Below, one piece after another: positions 27,052 to 34,420 of a stretch of 64,000 bases of DNA. Source of the stretch: Bradyrhizobium cajani (GTDB taxonomy: Bacteria; Pseudomonadota; Alphaproteobacteria; Rhizobiales; Xanthobacteraceae); NCBI RefSeq assembly GCF_009759665.1, contig NZ_WQNE01000027.1, positions 59,190 through 123,189 of the forward strand, read 5' to 3'. Position 1 is the first letter of the stretch; each line of letters begins with the position of its first letter. The translations under genes and the position numbers were made by a program. The notes under the pieces were generated by a model. It did not search any database. It had not been told where the DNA came from and saw only the letters and a program-made list of their open reading frames with translations.

Positions 27052-27075
27052 GGCGCCGCTGCTATCAGCGGCGCC
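27052..27075 (+). terminator. Hairpin downstream of SBP copy 1 (duplicated)
   Basis: GGCGCCGCTG-CTAT-CAGCGGCGCC is a perfect 10-bp stem with a four-base loop. No T-run follows, so it may stabilise the 3' end or partly attenuate read-through into copy 2. The same hairpin occurs after copy 2 at 28796, showing that it belongs to the duplicated unit. Confidence 0.6.
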
Positions 27076-27080
27076 GTTCG

Positions 27081-27144
27081 CCAAAAGAACTGCCCAGGAG
27101 AACTGCCTAAGAGAACTCCCCAAGAAAACTTTGCAGGAGAACTT
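27081..27144 (+). repeat. Five ~13-bp Shine-Dalgarno-like tandem repeats ahead of SBP copy 2
   Basis: Imperfect 12-13-bp units with cores AAAGAACT, AGGAGAACT, AAGAGAACT, AAGAAAACT and AGGAGAACT lie head to tail. The last, AGGAGAA, is positioned five bases before the GTG start at 27147 and is the likely ribosome binding site. The others are extra copies of it. Confidence 0.8.
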
Positions 27145-27146
27145 CA

Positions 27147-28754
27147 GTGTTCCAACTCGTGCGCCGAGGACGTCGGACGTTCGCCTCCACACTTGCGCTG
27201 TCGGTCGTTGCGCTTTCGGCGCTGGCCTCGCCAGTTCTCGCCGCCAGCAAGACCATTACCGCCGTGATGCATTCGGATCTGCGCATCCTCGATCCGATCT
27301 TCACCAGCGCCTACATCTCGCGTGATCATGGCTACATGGTCTACGACACGCTGATCTCGACGGATTCCAACTTCAAGATCCAGCCGCAGATGGCGGACTG
27401 GAAGATCTCCGACGACAAGCTGACCTACACCTTCACGCTGCGCGATGGTCTGAAGTGGCATGACGGCACGCCAGTCACCGCGGAAGATTGCGTTGCCTCC
27501 CTGAAGCGCTGGGCCGCCGTCGATGGCATGGGGCAGCAGATGATGCTGTTCACCGCGAGCATCGAGGCAACCGACCCGAGGACCATCACGCTGAAGCTGA
27601 AGGAGCCGTACGCGCTCGTGCTGGAATCGATCGGCAAGCCGTCCTCGCGGGTCGCTTTCATGATGCCGAAGCGTCTTGCCGAGACGCCGGTGGACAAGCA
27701 GATTCCCGAGCAGATCGGCTCCGGCCCCTTCAAGTTCGTGCAGGCTGAATTCCAGCCCGGGGTGAAGTCGGTCTATGTCAAGAACACCGACTATGTGCCG
27801 CGCAAGGAGCCGGCGAGCTGGACCGCCGGCGGCAAGGTGGTCAAGGTCGACCGCGTCGAATGGATCACGATGCCGGACTCGCAGACGGCGTTGAACGCGC
27901 TTCAGTCGGGCGACATCGATTTCATGGAAAATCCTGCCATCGACATGTTGCCCGCCATTGAAGCCGACAAGGACCTCAAGCTCGAGATCCTGAACAAGTT
28001 CGGATTCCAGACGGGTGCACGGATGAACTTCCTTCATCCGCCGTTCGACAACGTCAAGGTCCGCCGCGCAGCATTTCTGGCGATCAAGCAGAAGGACGTG
28101 CTCGATGCGCTGATCGGCAATCCCAAGTACTACAAGACTTGCGTCGCGGTCTTCATCTGCGACACGCCGTTCGCGGCAGAGGTTGGCGGTGAGACCCTGG
28201 CGAAGGGCGGCGACATCGCCGCGGCCAGGAAGGCGCTCGCCGAGTCCGGTTACGACGGGACACCCGTCGTGCTCATGGCGCCGGGCGACGTGCTGTTGCT
28301 GAAGGCCCAACCGATCGTGGTGGCCCAGCAATTGCGCGAAGCCGGCTTCAATATCGACCTGCAGGCCACCGATTGGCAGACGGTGGTGAGCCGGCGCGCC
28401 AGCCAGAAGCCGCCGAAGGAGGGCGGCTGGAACATGTTCATCACCAACTGGGTCAGCGCCGACGTGGACAACCCGATCTCCAACGTCGCCGTCGGCGGGC
28501 AGGGCAAGAAGGGCGGCTGGTTCGGCTGGGCGGAGGACGCCAGGATCGAGCAGCTCAAGGACACCTTCGTTCGTGCTGGCTCGCTTGACGAGCGGAAGAG
28601 GATCGCGACCGAGATCCAGAAGGAGGCCTACGATCAGGTGCTCTACATGCCGCTCGGCCAGTATCAGGCGCCCAGCGCCTGGCGCAAGTCGCTGACCGGT
28701 GTGATCGACGGTCCGGCCACCCCGGTGTTCTGGAACATCGACAAGACCGAATAA
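27147..28754 (+). CDS. Peptide ABC transporter substrate-binding protein, copy 2
   Basis: A 535-residue SBP family 5 protein, a close tandem paralogue of the gene at 25399. Most of the sequence aligns without gaps; differences cluster around residues 250-320 (for example NPAIDMLPAIEADKDLKLEILNK is altered from copy 1), which may change ligand choice. The start is GTG with AGGAGAA upstream. It has a Sec signal ending SPVLAASK. It is separated from copy 1 by 137 bp containing a hairpin and tandem ribosome-binding-site-like repeats. Confidence 0.94.
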   Translation: MFQLVRRGRRTFASTLALSVVALSALASPVLAASKTITAVMHSDLRILDPIFTSAYISRDHGYMVYDTLISTDSNFKIQPQMADWKISDDKLTYTFTLRDGLKWHDGTPVTAEDCVASLKRWAAVDGMGQQMMLFTASIEATDPRTITLKLKEPYALVLESIGKPSSRVAFMMPKRLAETPVDKQIPEQIGSGPFKFVQAEFQPGVKSVYVKNTDYVPRKEPASWTAGGKVVKVDRVEWITMPDSQTALNALQSGDIDFMENPAIDMLPAIEADKDLKLEILNKFGFQTGARMNFLHPPFDNVKVRRAAFLAIKQKDVLDALIGNPKYYKTCVAVFICDTPFAAEVGGETLAKGGDIAAARKALAESGYDGTPVVLMAPGDVLLLKAQPIVVAQQLREAGFNIDLQATDWQTVVSRRASQKPPKEGGWNMFITNWVSADVDNPISNVAVGGQGKKGGWFGWAEDARIEQLKDTFVRAGSLDERKRIATEIQKEAYDQVLYMPLGQYQAPSAWRKSLTGVIDGPATPVFWNIDKTE

Positions 28755-28795
28755 GGAGAGGGCGCGCCCCGCGCCTTGCGTCTCGACCATCGCGC

Positions 28796-28819
28796 GGCGC
28801 CGCTGTCACCAGCGGCGCC
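28796..28819 (+). terminator. Hairpin downstream of SBP copy 2
   Basis: GGCGCCGCTG-TCAC-CAGCGGCGCC has the same 10-bp stem as after copy 1, followed by GTTGTCGTTTGT. It could be a terminator of the plus-strand pair, but the T-run is weak. Confidence 0.6.
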
Positions 28820-28921
28820 GTTGTCGTTTGTCGGCCTCGTGTCAGCCCGAGCAGGCGGCGCGACCTTTTAGCTCTTCCAGTTTCCGACCGTTGCTATTTG
28901 TTTCCATCCTGAAATAGATAC

Positions 28922-30583
28922 GTGCAACTCGCACGTCACTCTCGTTTCTCGATTAATCCCTTGCCGATTGATTTTGCATTCCAGGCGCTGGCCGAACGGT
29001 CGGATCGCGCGCCAGCGCGATGGCGCCGGCCGTTCCTGCGCTGGCTCGATCATGTTGAGGCGGGCTGGGCAGTGCCGCTTCTCATTGCCTGTTTCGTCGC
29101 GATCTGGACGCTCTATCTGGCCGTCGCCTATGCCGGCGGTGGCCTGCATCCCGATACGCTCGAGGCCTGGACGCTGGGACGCCATTTCGCGTGGGGCTAT
29201 CACAAGCATCCGCCGCTGATGGGCTGGATTGCGGCGGCCTGGACCTCTGTCTTCCCGACGAGCGACTGGTCCCTGCAATTGATGGCAATGGCCAATGCGG
29301 GCCTCGCCCTGTTCTGCGTGGACCTGGTCTCGCGCCAGTTCGTGACGGGGCACAAGCGCATCCTGGTGCTCTTGCTGCTGATGCTGACACCGGCCTATCA
29401 ATTCCACGCGCAGCGCTTCAATGCCAATTCGGTGCTGCTGGCAGCCTGGCCGCTGGCGACCTGGTGCTTCCTGCGGGCATTCGAGACCCGCCGCGCCGTC
29501 TGGGCGGTCGCGGTTGGAGGCACGACGGCGCTGGCGATGGTCGGCAAATACTATTCCATCTTCCTCGTGACGAGCTTTGCGTTCGCCGCGCTGGCTCATC
29601 CGGCGCGAGGTGCCTATTTCCGTTCTGCCTCGCCCTGGATATCGGTCGTCACGGGTCTCGTGGCGCTGTCACCGCACATCTACTGGCTCGCGACCACCGG
29701 CGCCTCGACCTTCACCTATGCATTGAACCACGCCAATGGCGACGTCGCGACCTCGCTTGGCGACGTGAGGAATTTTCTCCTGGGCCTGGCGGCGGCCATG
29801 GGCGTCTCGGCCGTGCTCTGGCTGCTCATCGCCGGCACGCGGTTGAAGCGGGTGCCGGCCGACTTCGCGGCAATGAGCCCGGGGCTGAGGCTTCTGTTCT
29901 ACATTGCAATCGGCACCGTCACGCTGCCGGTTCTGACATCGCTGGCCATGGGCACGGATCTGCCGTCGCTATGGGCGCTCCAGGGACTGTTCCTGTTCGT
30001 CGTGCTCGTGGTCTGCGGTACGGGCTACCCGATCGAGCGGTTCCACACCGTCAATCTCACGGTCATGGTGGCCGGTGTCGCCATGACCGCCGTCCTGGTC
30101 GCAGCGCCCATCCATGCCGTTTACCGCAACACCCATGGCTACGAAGAGGGGCGGAATTTCTATGCGCAGGCCGCCGTTGAACTCACCCGGCAATGGCGCG
30201 AACTGACCGGCCAGCCGCTCGCCGCCGTGAGCGGTGACGATTCGCTGGCCTTCGCGACGGCCTTCTACAGTCCGGACCATCCGCACTATGCGCGGCCATT
30301 CGCGTACCAGCACACCTGGGGCCTGCCGCGCAGGACGACGCTCGACCGCGGCTGGGCGGCGCTGTGCTTTCGCGATCAGGAAAATTGCGGCAGGTGGGTG
30401 GAGGGGGTCTCCGCGCGGGCCGGGCATTTCGTCAAGCGCGAGTTTACCGTGCAGGCGACGCTGTGGGGCCGGCCTGGCGTGACGCGGGACGTGGTGGTGC
30501 TGCTGGTGCCGCCGCGCGAAAGCCGCGCCGCGCCTGAGAGCGCCGCGGACGATTTCAGCGCCAACAGACGCGCGCCGGAGTAG
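28922..30583 (+). CDS. Glycosyltransferase family 39-like (ArnT/PMT-type) membrane protein
   Basis: A 553-residue polytopic protein with about ten hydrophobic segments. The first periplasmic loop GLHPDTLEAWTLGRHFAWGY contains the acidic pair and aromatic pattern typical of the GT39/ArnT lipid-linked sugar transferases, followed by KHPPLMGW. These enzymes move sugars from polyprenyl carriers to lipids or proteins in the periplasm; the acceptor here is unknown. The GTG at 28922 lacks a clear ribosome binding site and a later start is possible. The C-terminal ~130 residues are soluble. It has no obvious operon partner. Confidence 0.85.
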   Translation: MQLARHSRFSINPLPIDFAFQALAERSDRAPARWRRPFLRWLDHVEAGWAVPLLIACFVAIWTLYLAVAYAGGGLHPDTLEAWTLGRHFAWGYHKHPPLMGWIAAAWTSVFPTSDWSLQLMAMANAGLALFCVDLVSRQFVTGHKRILVLLLLMLTPAYQFHAQRFNANSVLLAAWPLATWCFLRAFETRRAVWAVAVGGTTALAMVGKYYSIFLVTSFAFAALAHPARGAYFRSASPWISVVTGLVALSPHIYWLATTGASTFTYALNHANGDVATSLGDVRNFLLGLAAAMGVSAVLWLLIAGTRLKRVPADFAAMSPGLRLLFYIAIGTVTLPVLTSLAMGTDLPSLWALQGLFLFVVLVVCGTGYPIERFHTVNLTVMVAGVAMTAVLVAAPIHAVYRNTHGYEEGRNFYAQAAVELTRQWRELTGQPLAAVSGDDSLAFATAFYSPDHPHYARPFAYQHTWGLPRRTTLDRGWAALCFRDQENCGRWVEGVSARAGHFVKREFTVQATLWGRPGVTRDVVVLLVPPRESRAAPESAADDFSANRRAPE

Positions 30584-30593
30584 ATTTTCGCAA

Positions 30594-30737
30594 TCAGCAG
30601 TGGCTGTCGCGCACGCGCTCCAGCCCTTCACTGGCGAAGGGAGTGGGGAGGGCAGCCTGTTTGGCGTGCTGTTCCGAACGTTCCGCCTCCTGTTCCTGAT
30701 CAGGAGCGTGACGATCTTCGCGGTGTTCCGATTGCAT
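30594..30737 (-). CDS. Possible small protein, 47 residues
   Basis: An open frame from ATG 30737 with AGAGG nine bases upstream. It encodes a highly polar, Glu/Gln/His/Arg-rich peptide beginning MQSEHREDRHAPDQEQE and ending in CERVRD-like charged residues followed by SHC. There is no homology I can name. It lies in the gap between the GT39 gene and the Bcr/CflA gene, downstream of and on the same strand as the latter. A chance frame is quite possible. Confidence 0.35.
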   Translation of the reverse strand: MQSEHREDRHAPDQEQEAERSEQHAKQAALPTPFASEGLERVRDSHC

Positions 30738-30791
30738 TAAGGCGACCTCTCGAATTGCTGCAGTACAACATTGAGTGCGCCGGTAAGTTCC

Positions 30792-32051
30792 TCACGCGAT
30801 GGGGCGATGATGCGGCCTGAACAGCCGTCCCTTCTCCACCACCAGCACAATCGCAAACGCCGCGAGCGTCGACAGGAAGAAGCCGACCGAGAACGGCAGC
30901 AGCGTGCCGTCGAAGCTTTGCCCGATCGCCATGCCGACGACGATGCCGATCAACGTCGTGATCGAGCCGTAGAGCGATGAGGCGGTGCCGGCGATGTGAC
31001 CCTGCGGCTCCATCGCGAGCGCGGTGAAGTTCGCGACCATCATGCCGAACGAGAACATCATCAGGGCGGAGAGCACCATGAACAGGGAGAGCGGCAGCAT
31101 GCCGAGGCATTCCGTCAGCAGCATCACGCCGGCGACCGCGGTGTAGAGCGTCAACGCGCCGTGCGAGATCACGCGCATGCCGAGCCGCCCGACCAGCCTC
31201 GCATTGAGGAAGCCGGCAACGGCCGTGCCGGCCGCGATCGCGGCGAAGGCGAGCGGGAAGTAATGGCCGAGGTGATAGATGCCGGTGAAGACCTGCTGAG
31301 CCGAGAAGACAAAGGCAAAAAGCGCGCCGATGACGCTGCCGGCGGCCGTGGCATAGCCGATGGTCTGGCGATTGGTCACGGTCTGCCGGAATGCCGAGAG
31401 CACGTCGGCGGGCGCCAGCGATCTGCGTTCGGTCTCGGGCAAGGTCTCCGGCAGCCGCAGCACGCACCATGCGAGCGCGAGCAGGCCGTAGAGCATCAGC
31501 ACGACGAAGATGCCGCGCCACGCCGTCACCAGCAGCACCGCCTGGCCGAACGAGGGCGCGATCACGGGCACCGCGATGAACACCATCATCGCCAGCGACA
31601 TCACGCTCGCCATGCGGCGGCCGACATAGCAGTCGCGCACGATCGAAGTCGCGATCACGCGCGTCGCCGAGGTGCCGAGCCCCTGCAGCGCGCGCGCCAG
31701 CAGCAGCGTCTCGAACGAGGGGGCTGCGACCGCCAGCACGCTCGCCACCGCATAGACCGCCATGCCGCCGAGCAGCACCGGCCGCCGGCCGAAGCGGTCC
31801 GATAATGGACCCATGACGAACTGGCCCGCGCCGAAGCCGATCAGGAAGGTCGACAGCACGAGCTGGAGATGGTTGGCGACGGGAATCTTGAAGGCCGCCC
31901 CGATATTGGGCAGCGCCGGCAGCATCATGTCCATTGCAAGCGGATTCAGCGCCATGATGGACGCGATCACGATGACGAATTCGGGAAAACCCATGGGACG
32001 GTGTCCGGAGGACACCCAATCGTCGGCATTGACGTCGGACAAGAAGCTCAC
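30792..32051 (-). CDS. Bcr/CflA-type multidrug efflux MFS transporter
   Basis: A 400-419-residue, twelve-helix exporter. FPEFVIVIASIMALNPLAMDMMLPALPNI is the Bcr/CflA first-helix pattern with its acidic residue, quoted here in two parts (FPEFVIVIASIMALNPLA and MDMMLPALPNI). GPLSDRFGRRPVLLGG is the helix 2-3 signature. Two starts are possible: GTG 32051, or ATG 31994, which begins right at the first helix and gives 400 residues. It likely exports drugs or sulfonamide/bicyclomycin-like compounds. It marks the left flank of the lower-GC accessory block. Confidence 0.9.
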   Translation of the reverse strand: MSFLSDVNADDWVSSGHRPMGFPEFVIVIASIMALNPLAMDMMLPALPNIGAAFKIPVANHLQLVLSTFLIGFGAGQFVMGPLSDRFGRRPVLLGGMAVYAVASVLAVAAPSFETLLLARALQGLGTSATRVIATSIVRDCYVGRRMASVMSLAMMVFIAVPVIAPSFGQAVLLVTAWRGIFVVLMLYGLLALAWCVLRLPETLPETERRSLAPADVLSAFRQTVTNRQTIGYATAAGSVIGALFAFVFSAQQVFTGIYHLGHYFPLAFAAIAAGTAVAGFLNARLVGRLGMRVISHGALTLYTAVAGVMLLTECLGMLPLSLFMVLSALMMFSFGMMVANFTALAMEPQGHIAGTASSLYGSITTLIGIVVGMAIGQSFDGTLLPFSVGFFLSTLAAFAIVLVVEKGRLFRPHHRPIA

Positions 32052-32130
32052 CTCTGAAATGCAGAGGCTTTAGTTAATGCCGATGCTGCGATGCACAACC
32101 CATATTTCGGGATGGCAGGCAGGCGGGGGC

Positions 32131-32143
32131 GGTGCGGACAGCC
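32131..32143. other. Possible attachment-site remnant (tRNA-Leu 3'-end match)
   Basis: GGTGCGGACAGCC differs at one base from GGTGCGGGCAGCC at 37694-37706, the 3' end of the tRNA-Leu gene including its CCA. It is in the same orientation and lies at the left edge of the accessory block. The match does not extend further and no integrase is present, so this is only suggestive. Confidence 0.3.
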
Positions 32144-32187
32144 ATAGCTACCCCGAGTGGCAGTACTTGCGATTTGTGCTGCGATTC

Positions 32188-32271
32188 ATGTCTGCTCACT
32201 ACCGGGCCATTCATCGGCACCTCCTTCAGGACGTCTATGACTGGGCGGGGAAGATCCGCACGGGAGCTTGA
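32188..32271 (+). pseudogene. Fic-family protein remnant
   Basis: The 27 codons end with YRAIHRHLLQDVYDWAGKIR, which is the helix that precedes the Fic active site in Fic/DOC AMP-transferases (family pattern xxIHRHLFxDVYxWAGxxR). A stop follows at once, and the HPFxxGNGR catalytic loop is missing both here and downstream. The upstream part of the frame shows no Fic similarity. It is a scar of a lost toxin or effector gene. Confidence 0.7.
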
Positions 32272-32282
32272 CCCGACTGGCC

Positions 32283-32318
32283 TTGACATCTGCTCCCTAA
32301 TAATTGAGTATGTACTCA
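32283..32318 (+). promoter_or_regulatory. TetR-gene promoter and operator 1
   Basis: A TTGACA box (32283-32288) is followed, at a -10-like distance, by TGAGTATGTACTCA (32305-32318). This is an inverted repeat with six-base arms TGAGTA/TACTCA around TG. It ends 23 bp before the TetR start codon and overlaps the expected -10 region, so bound regulator would block transcription. Confidence 0.7.
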
Positions 32319-32341
32319 GTCAATTATGGAAATACAGAGCA

Positions 32342-32911
32342 ATGGCCAGGCCCCTCAGTGAACAGAAGCGCGAAGCGATCTTGGCGGCCGCCGCTGAGTT
32401 GGTCGCGGCTGTCGGGACGGGTGCCTCAACGGCGAACATTGCAAAAGCGGCGCGCGTCTCGGAGGGCACACTTTTCACCTACTTCGCGACAAAGGACGAA
32501 CTGCTCAACCAACTTTTCGTCGATATCGAAACCAATCTCGCCGAGACCGTGTTTGCTGCAGTCTCCACCAATGCAGATTCGCACGATCGTGTTCGCCGCA
32601 TCTGGGACTGCCTGGTGGAGTGGGGGATTGCGAACCCCACATGGCGGAAGGCCTTGCGACAACTCAAGGTGTCCGACCGCATCAGCGACGAGAGCAGGAA
32701 GCGCTGTGACGCGTTGTTCGGCGAGAGTCGCGAGATGATCGAACGGAGCCTTGCTGGACATGTCGATCCTAAACGGGCGGCTTTCTATATCGGCACCGTG
32801 CTGATGGGGTTGGCTGACGTCACCATCGAGGCGATCGCGACGAATCCGAAGAACCGCGAACACCTCAAGCGAGCCGGTTTTGATCTGTTCTGGAAGGGCA
32901 CTGCCGCATGA
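32342..32911 (+). CDS. TetR/AcrR family transcriptional regulator
   Basis: A 189-residue repressor. The N-terminal helix-turn-helix spans ~10-55, with ASTANIAKAARVSEGTLFTYF and TKDELLNQLF as the typical recognition helix and following helix. The C-terminal ligand domain is not assignable to a drug class. The ATG at 32342 is chosen; a longer upstream frame is not coding. Matching inverted repeats lie directly before this gene and before the SDR gene at 32969, so it likely represses itself and that gene. Confidence 0.92.
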   Translation: MARPLSEQKREAILAAAAELVAAVGTGASTANIAKAARVSEGTLFTYFATKDELLNQLFVDIETNLAETVFAAVSTNADSHDRVRRIWDCLVEWGIANPTWRKALRQLKVSDRISDESRKRCDALFGESREMIERSLAGHVDPKRAAFYIGTVLMGLADVTIEAIATNPKNREHLKRAGFDLFWKGTAA

Positions 32912-32929
32912 TTTTCGCAAACCGAAAAA

Positions 32930-32943
32930 TGAGCGCGTGCTCA
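32930..32943 (+). promoter_or_regulatory. TetR operator 2, upstream of the SDR gene
   Basis: TGAGCGCGTGCTCA is an inverted repeat with arms TGAGC/GCTCA. It shares TGAG...GT.CTCA with operator 1 (TGAGTATGTACTCA), the same 14-bp length and symmetry. It lies 25 bp before the SDR start codon. Confidence 0.65.
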
Positions 32944-32968
32944 CTCAATAAATGAAGGAGAATGAAAC

Positions 32969-33880
32969 ATGTCCGGATTTACCGAAGCCAACGTCCCTAA
33001 CCAGTCGGGAAAGGTCTTTATCGTTACAGGCGCCAACACCGGGATTGGCTTCGAGATATCCCGTGTCCTGGCGGAACGTGGAGCACGGGTGTTGTTGGCC
33101 TGTCGAGACCAGGTAAAGGCCGACGCCGCCATGGCGCAGATCAGGCAGGCGACGCCACACGCCAATCTCGCCTTCCTGCCGCTTGACCAGGCTGACCTCG
33201 CAAACGTCCGCGCGGCGGCCGAATTGGCGGCGAAGGAGCCGCGCATCGATGCCCTCATCAACAATGCTGGCGTGATGACCCCGCCATTGATGCGCACCAA
33301 GCAGAACTTCGAGCTCCAGTTTGGCGTCAATCATCTTGGCACCTTTGCCTTCACCTCCTTGCTCCTGCCGAAACTGGCTAGAACTGGTGGAGCCAGGGTC
33401 GTCGTGACCTCCAGCATCGCTCACAAGGGCGCGAAGATCGAATGGGACGATCTCGATGCCAACAAAGGCTACAACCGCTTCGAGCGCTATGCCGCCAGCA
33501 AATTTGCCAATGCGCTGTTCTTCTTTGAACTGGACCGTCGCCTGCGCGCGGCCGAATCGCAGGTGACGGCGGCTGGCTGTCATCCGGGCATGGCCGCGAC
33601 TGATCTCGGCCGTTACATGGGAGCGTTTCAGATTCTGAACCCTCTCGTCAGGGTGGTTCTCAACAGTGCCGCCAAGGGCGCATGGCCTGCACTGCAAGCG
33701 GCGACGGGGCAGATCAAGCCGGGTGGCTATTACGGCCCGACACAATTCGGCGGCGTCAGAGGTGCTTCAGGTGAAGCGTCTCGGTCAGCCGAAGCGCAGG
33801 ACCCTGCGCTCGCTCGTCGGCTCTGGGATGTATCAGTCGCCATGACCGGTATCGATCCCGGTCTGCCGCCACTAAGCTGA
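32969..33880 (+). CDS. SDR family oxidoreductase (retinol-dehydrogenase-like)
   Basis: A 303-residue short-chain dehydrogenase. TGANTGIGFE (~20-29) binds the cofactor; NNAGVM (~96-101), Ser in VTSSIAHKG (~148) and YAASK (~173-177) form the active site. The length and the RDQVKAD segment after the second strand match the long SDRs annotated as retinol or chlorophyllide-like dehydrogenases, many of which act on xenobiotic carbonyls. GAAGGAGAATGAAAC precedes the ATG. It is the probable target of the adjacent TetR regulator. Confidence 0.92.
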   Translation: MSGFTEANVPNQSGKVFIVTGANTGIGFEISRVLAERGARVLLACRDQVKADAAMAQIRQATPHANLAFLPLDQADLANVRAAAELAAKEPRIDALINNAGVMTPPLMRTKQNFELQFGVNHLGTFAFTSLLLPKLARTGGARVVVTSSIAHKGAKIEWDDLDANKGYNRFERYAASKFANALFFFELDRRLRAAESQVTAAGCHPGMAATDLGRYMGAFQILNPLVRVVLNSAAKGAWPALQAATGQIKPGGYYGPTQFGGVRGASGEASRSAEAQDPALARRLWDVSVAMTGIDPGLPPLS

Positions 33881-33898
33881 GGCACACAGGCATCACTC

Positions 33899-34297
33899 CT
33901 AGGCTGCCTGCGCCTTTGCTTTTTCGAACTTCGCCCGCGCCTTCTCCATGACGGGGCGATTCCGCACGGCCCAGGCGCCAAGCACGCGCAAGGGATCAAT
34001 CAGCGAGCGACCGAGCTTTGTCAGTTCGTACTCCACCTTCGGCGGAATCGTCGCATACGCCGTACGCGTCACCAGCCCTTCGCGCTCTAGGGCGCGAAGG
34101 GTGAGCGTCAACATGCGATGGGACACGCCGCCGATCTCGCGCATGATGGCGTTGAAACGAAGTGGCCCGTTCGATAGAGCGCCCACGACCATGACCGTCC
34201 ACTTGTCACCGATAAGATCGATGATCTGGCCGACAGCCCGGCAGTCCTCGGGGTCGTGCTCTACAAACGCGCCCTTGCGGGCTGCAGAAGGTGTCAT
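33899..34297 (-). CDS. HxlR family transcriptional regulator (YtfH/QorR-like)
   Basis: A 132-residue winged-helix protein. The N-terminal EHDPEDCRAVGQIIDLIGDK carries the single HxlR cysteine, a redox sensor in QorR-type members. GGVSHRMLTLTLRALEREGLV is the recognition helix. ATG 34297 has AAGGAAATC upstream. It diverges from a qorB-like gene, the same arrangement as ytfH-ytfG in enterobacteria, with one strong palindrome in the shared intergenic region. Confidence 0.93.
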   Translation of the reverse strand: MTPSAARKGAFVEHDPEDCRAVGQIIDLIGDKWTVMVVGALSNGPLRFNAIMREIGGVSHRMLTLTLRALEREGLVTRTAYATIPPKVEYELTKLGRSLIDPLRVLGAWAVRNRPVMEKARAKFEKAKAQAA

Positions 34298-34387
34298 CTG
34301 ATTTCCTTTCAAATCGCCACGAACATTCGTGTTCGCGGCGCACATTCCTGTGCATTCTTGTTGTAACTCGATATCCATCTTATCGTC

Positions 34388-34404
34388 ACGTACAAATTGT
34401 ACGT
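34388..34404. promoter_or_regulatory. Probable HxlR operator
   Basis: ACGTACAAATTGTACGT is a perfect 17-bp palindrome with eight-base arms around a central A, located 16 bp before the qorB-like start. The GTAC-N-GTAC spacing resembles known HxlR/QorR sites. Confidence 0.75.
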
Positions 34405-34420
34405 TTGAAAGGATATCGTA

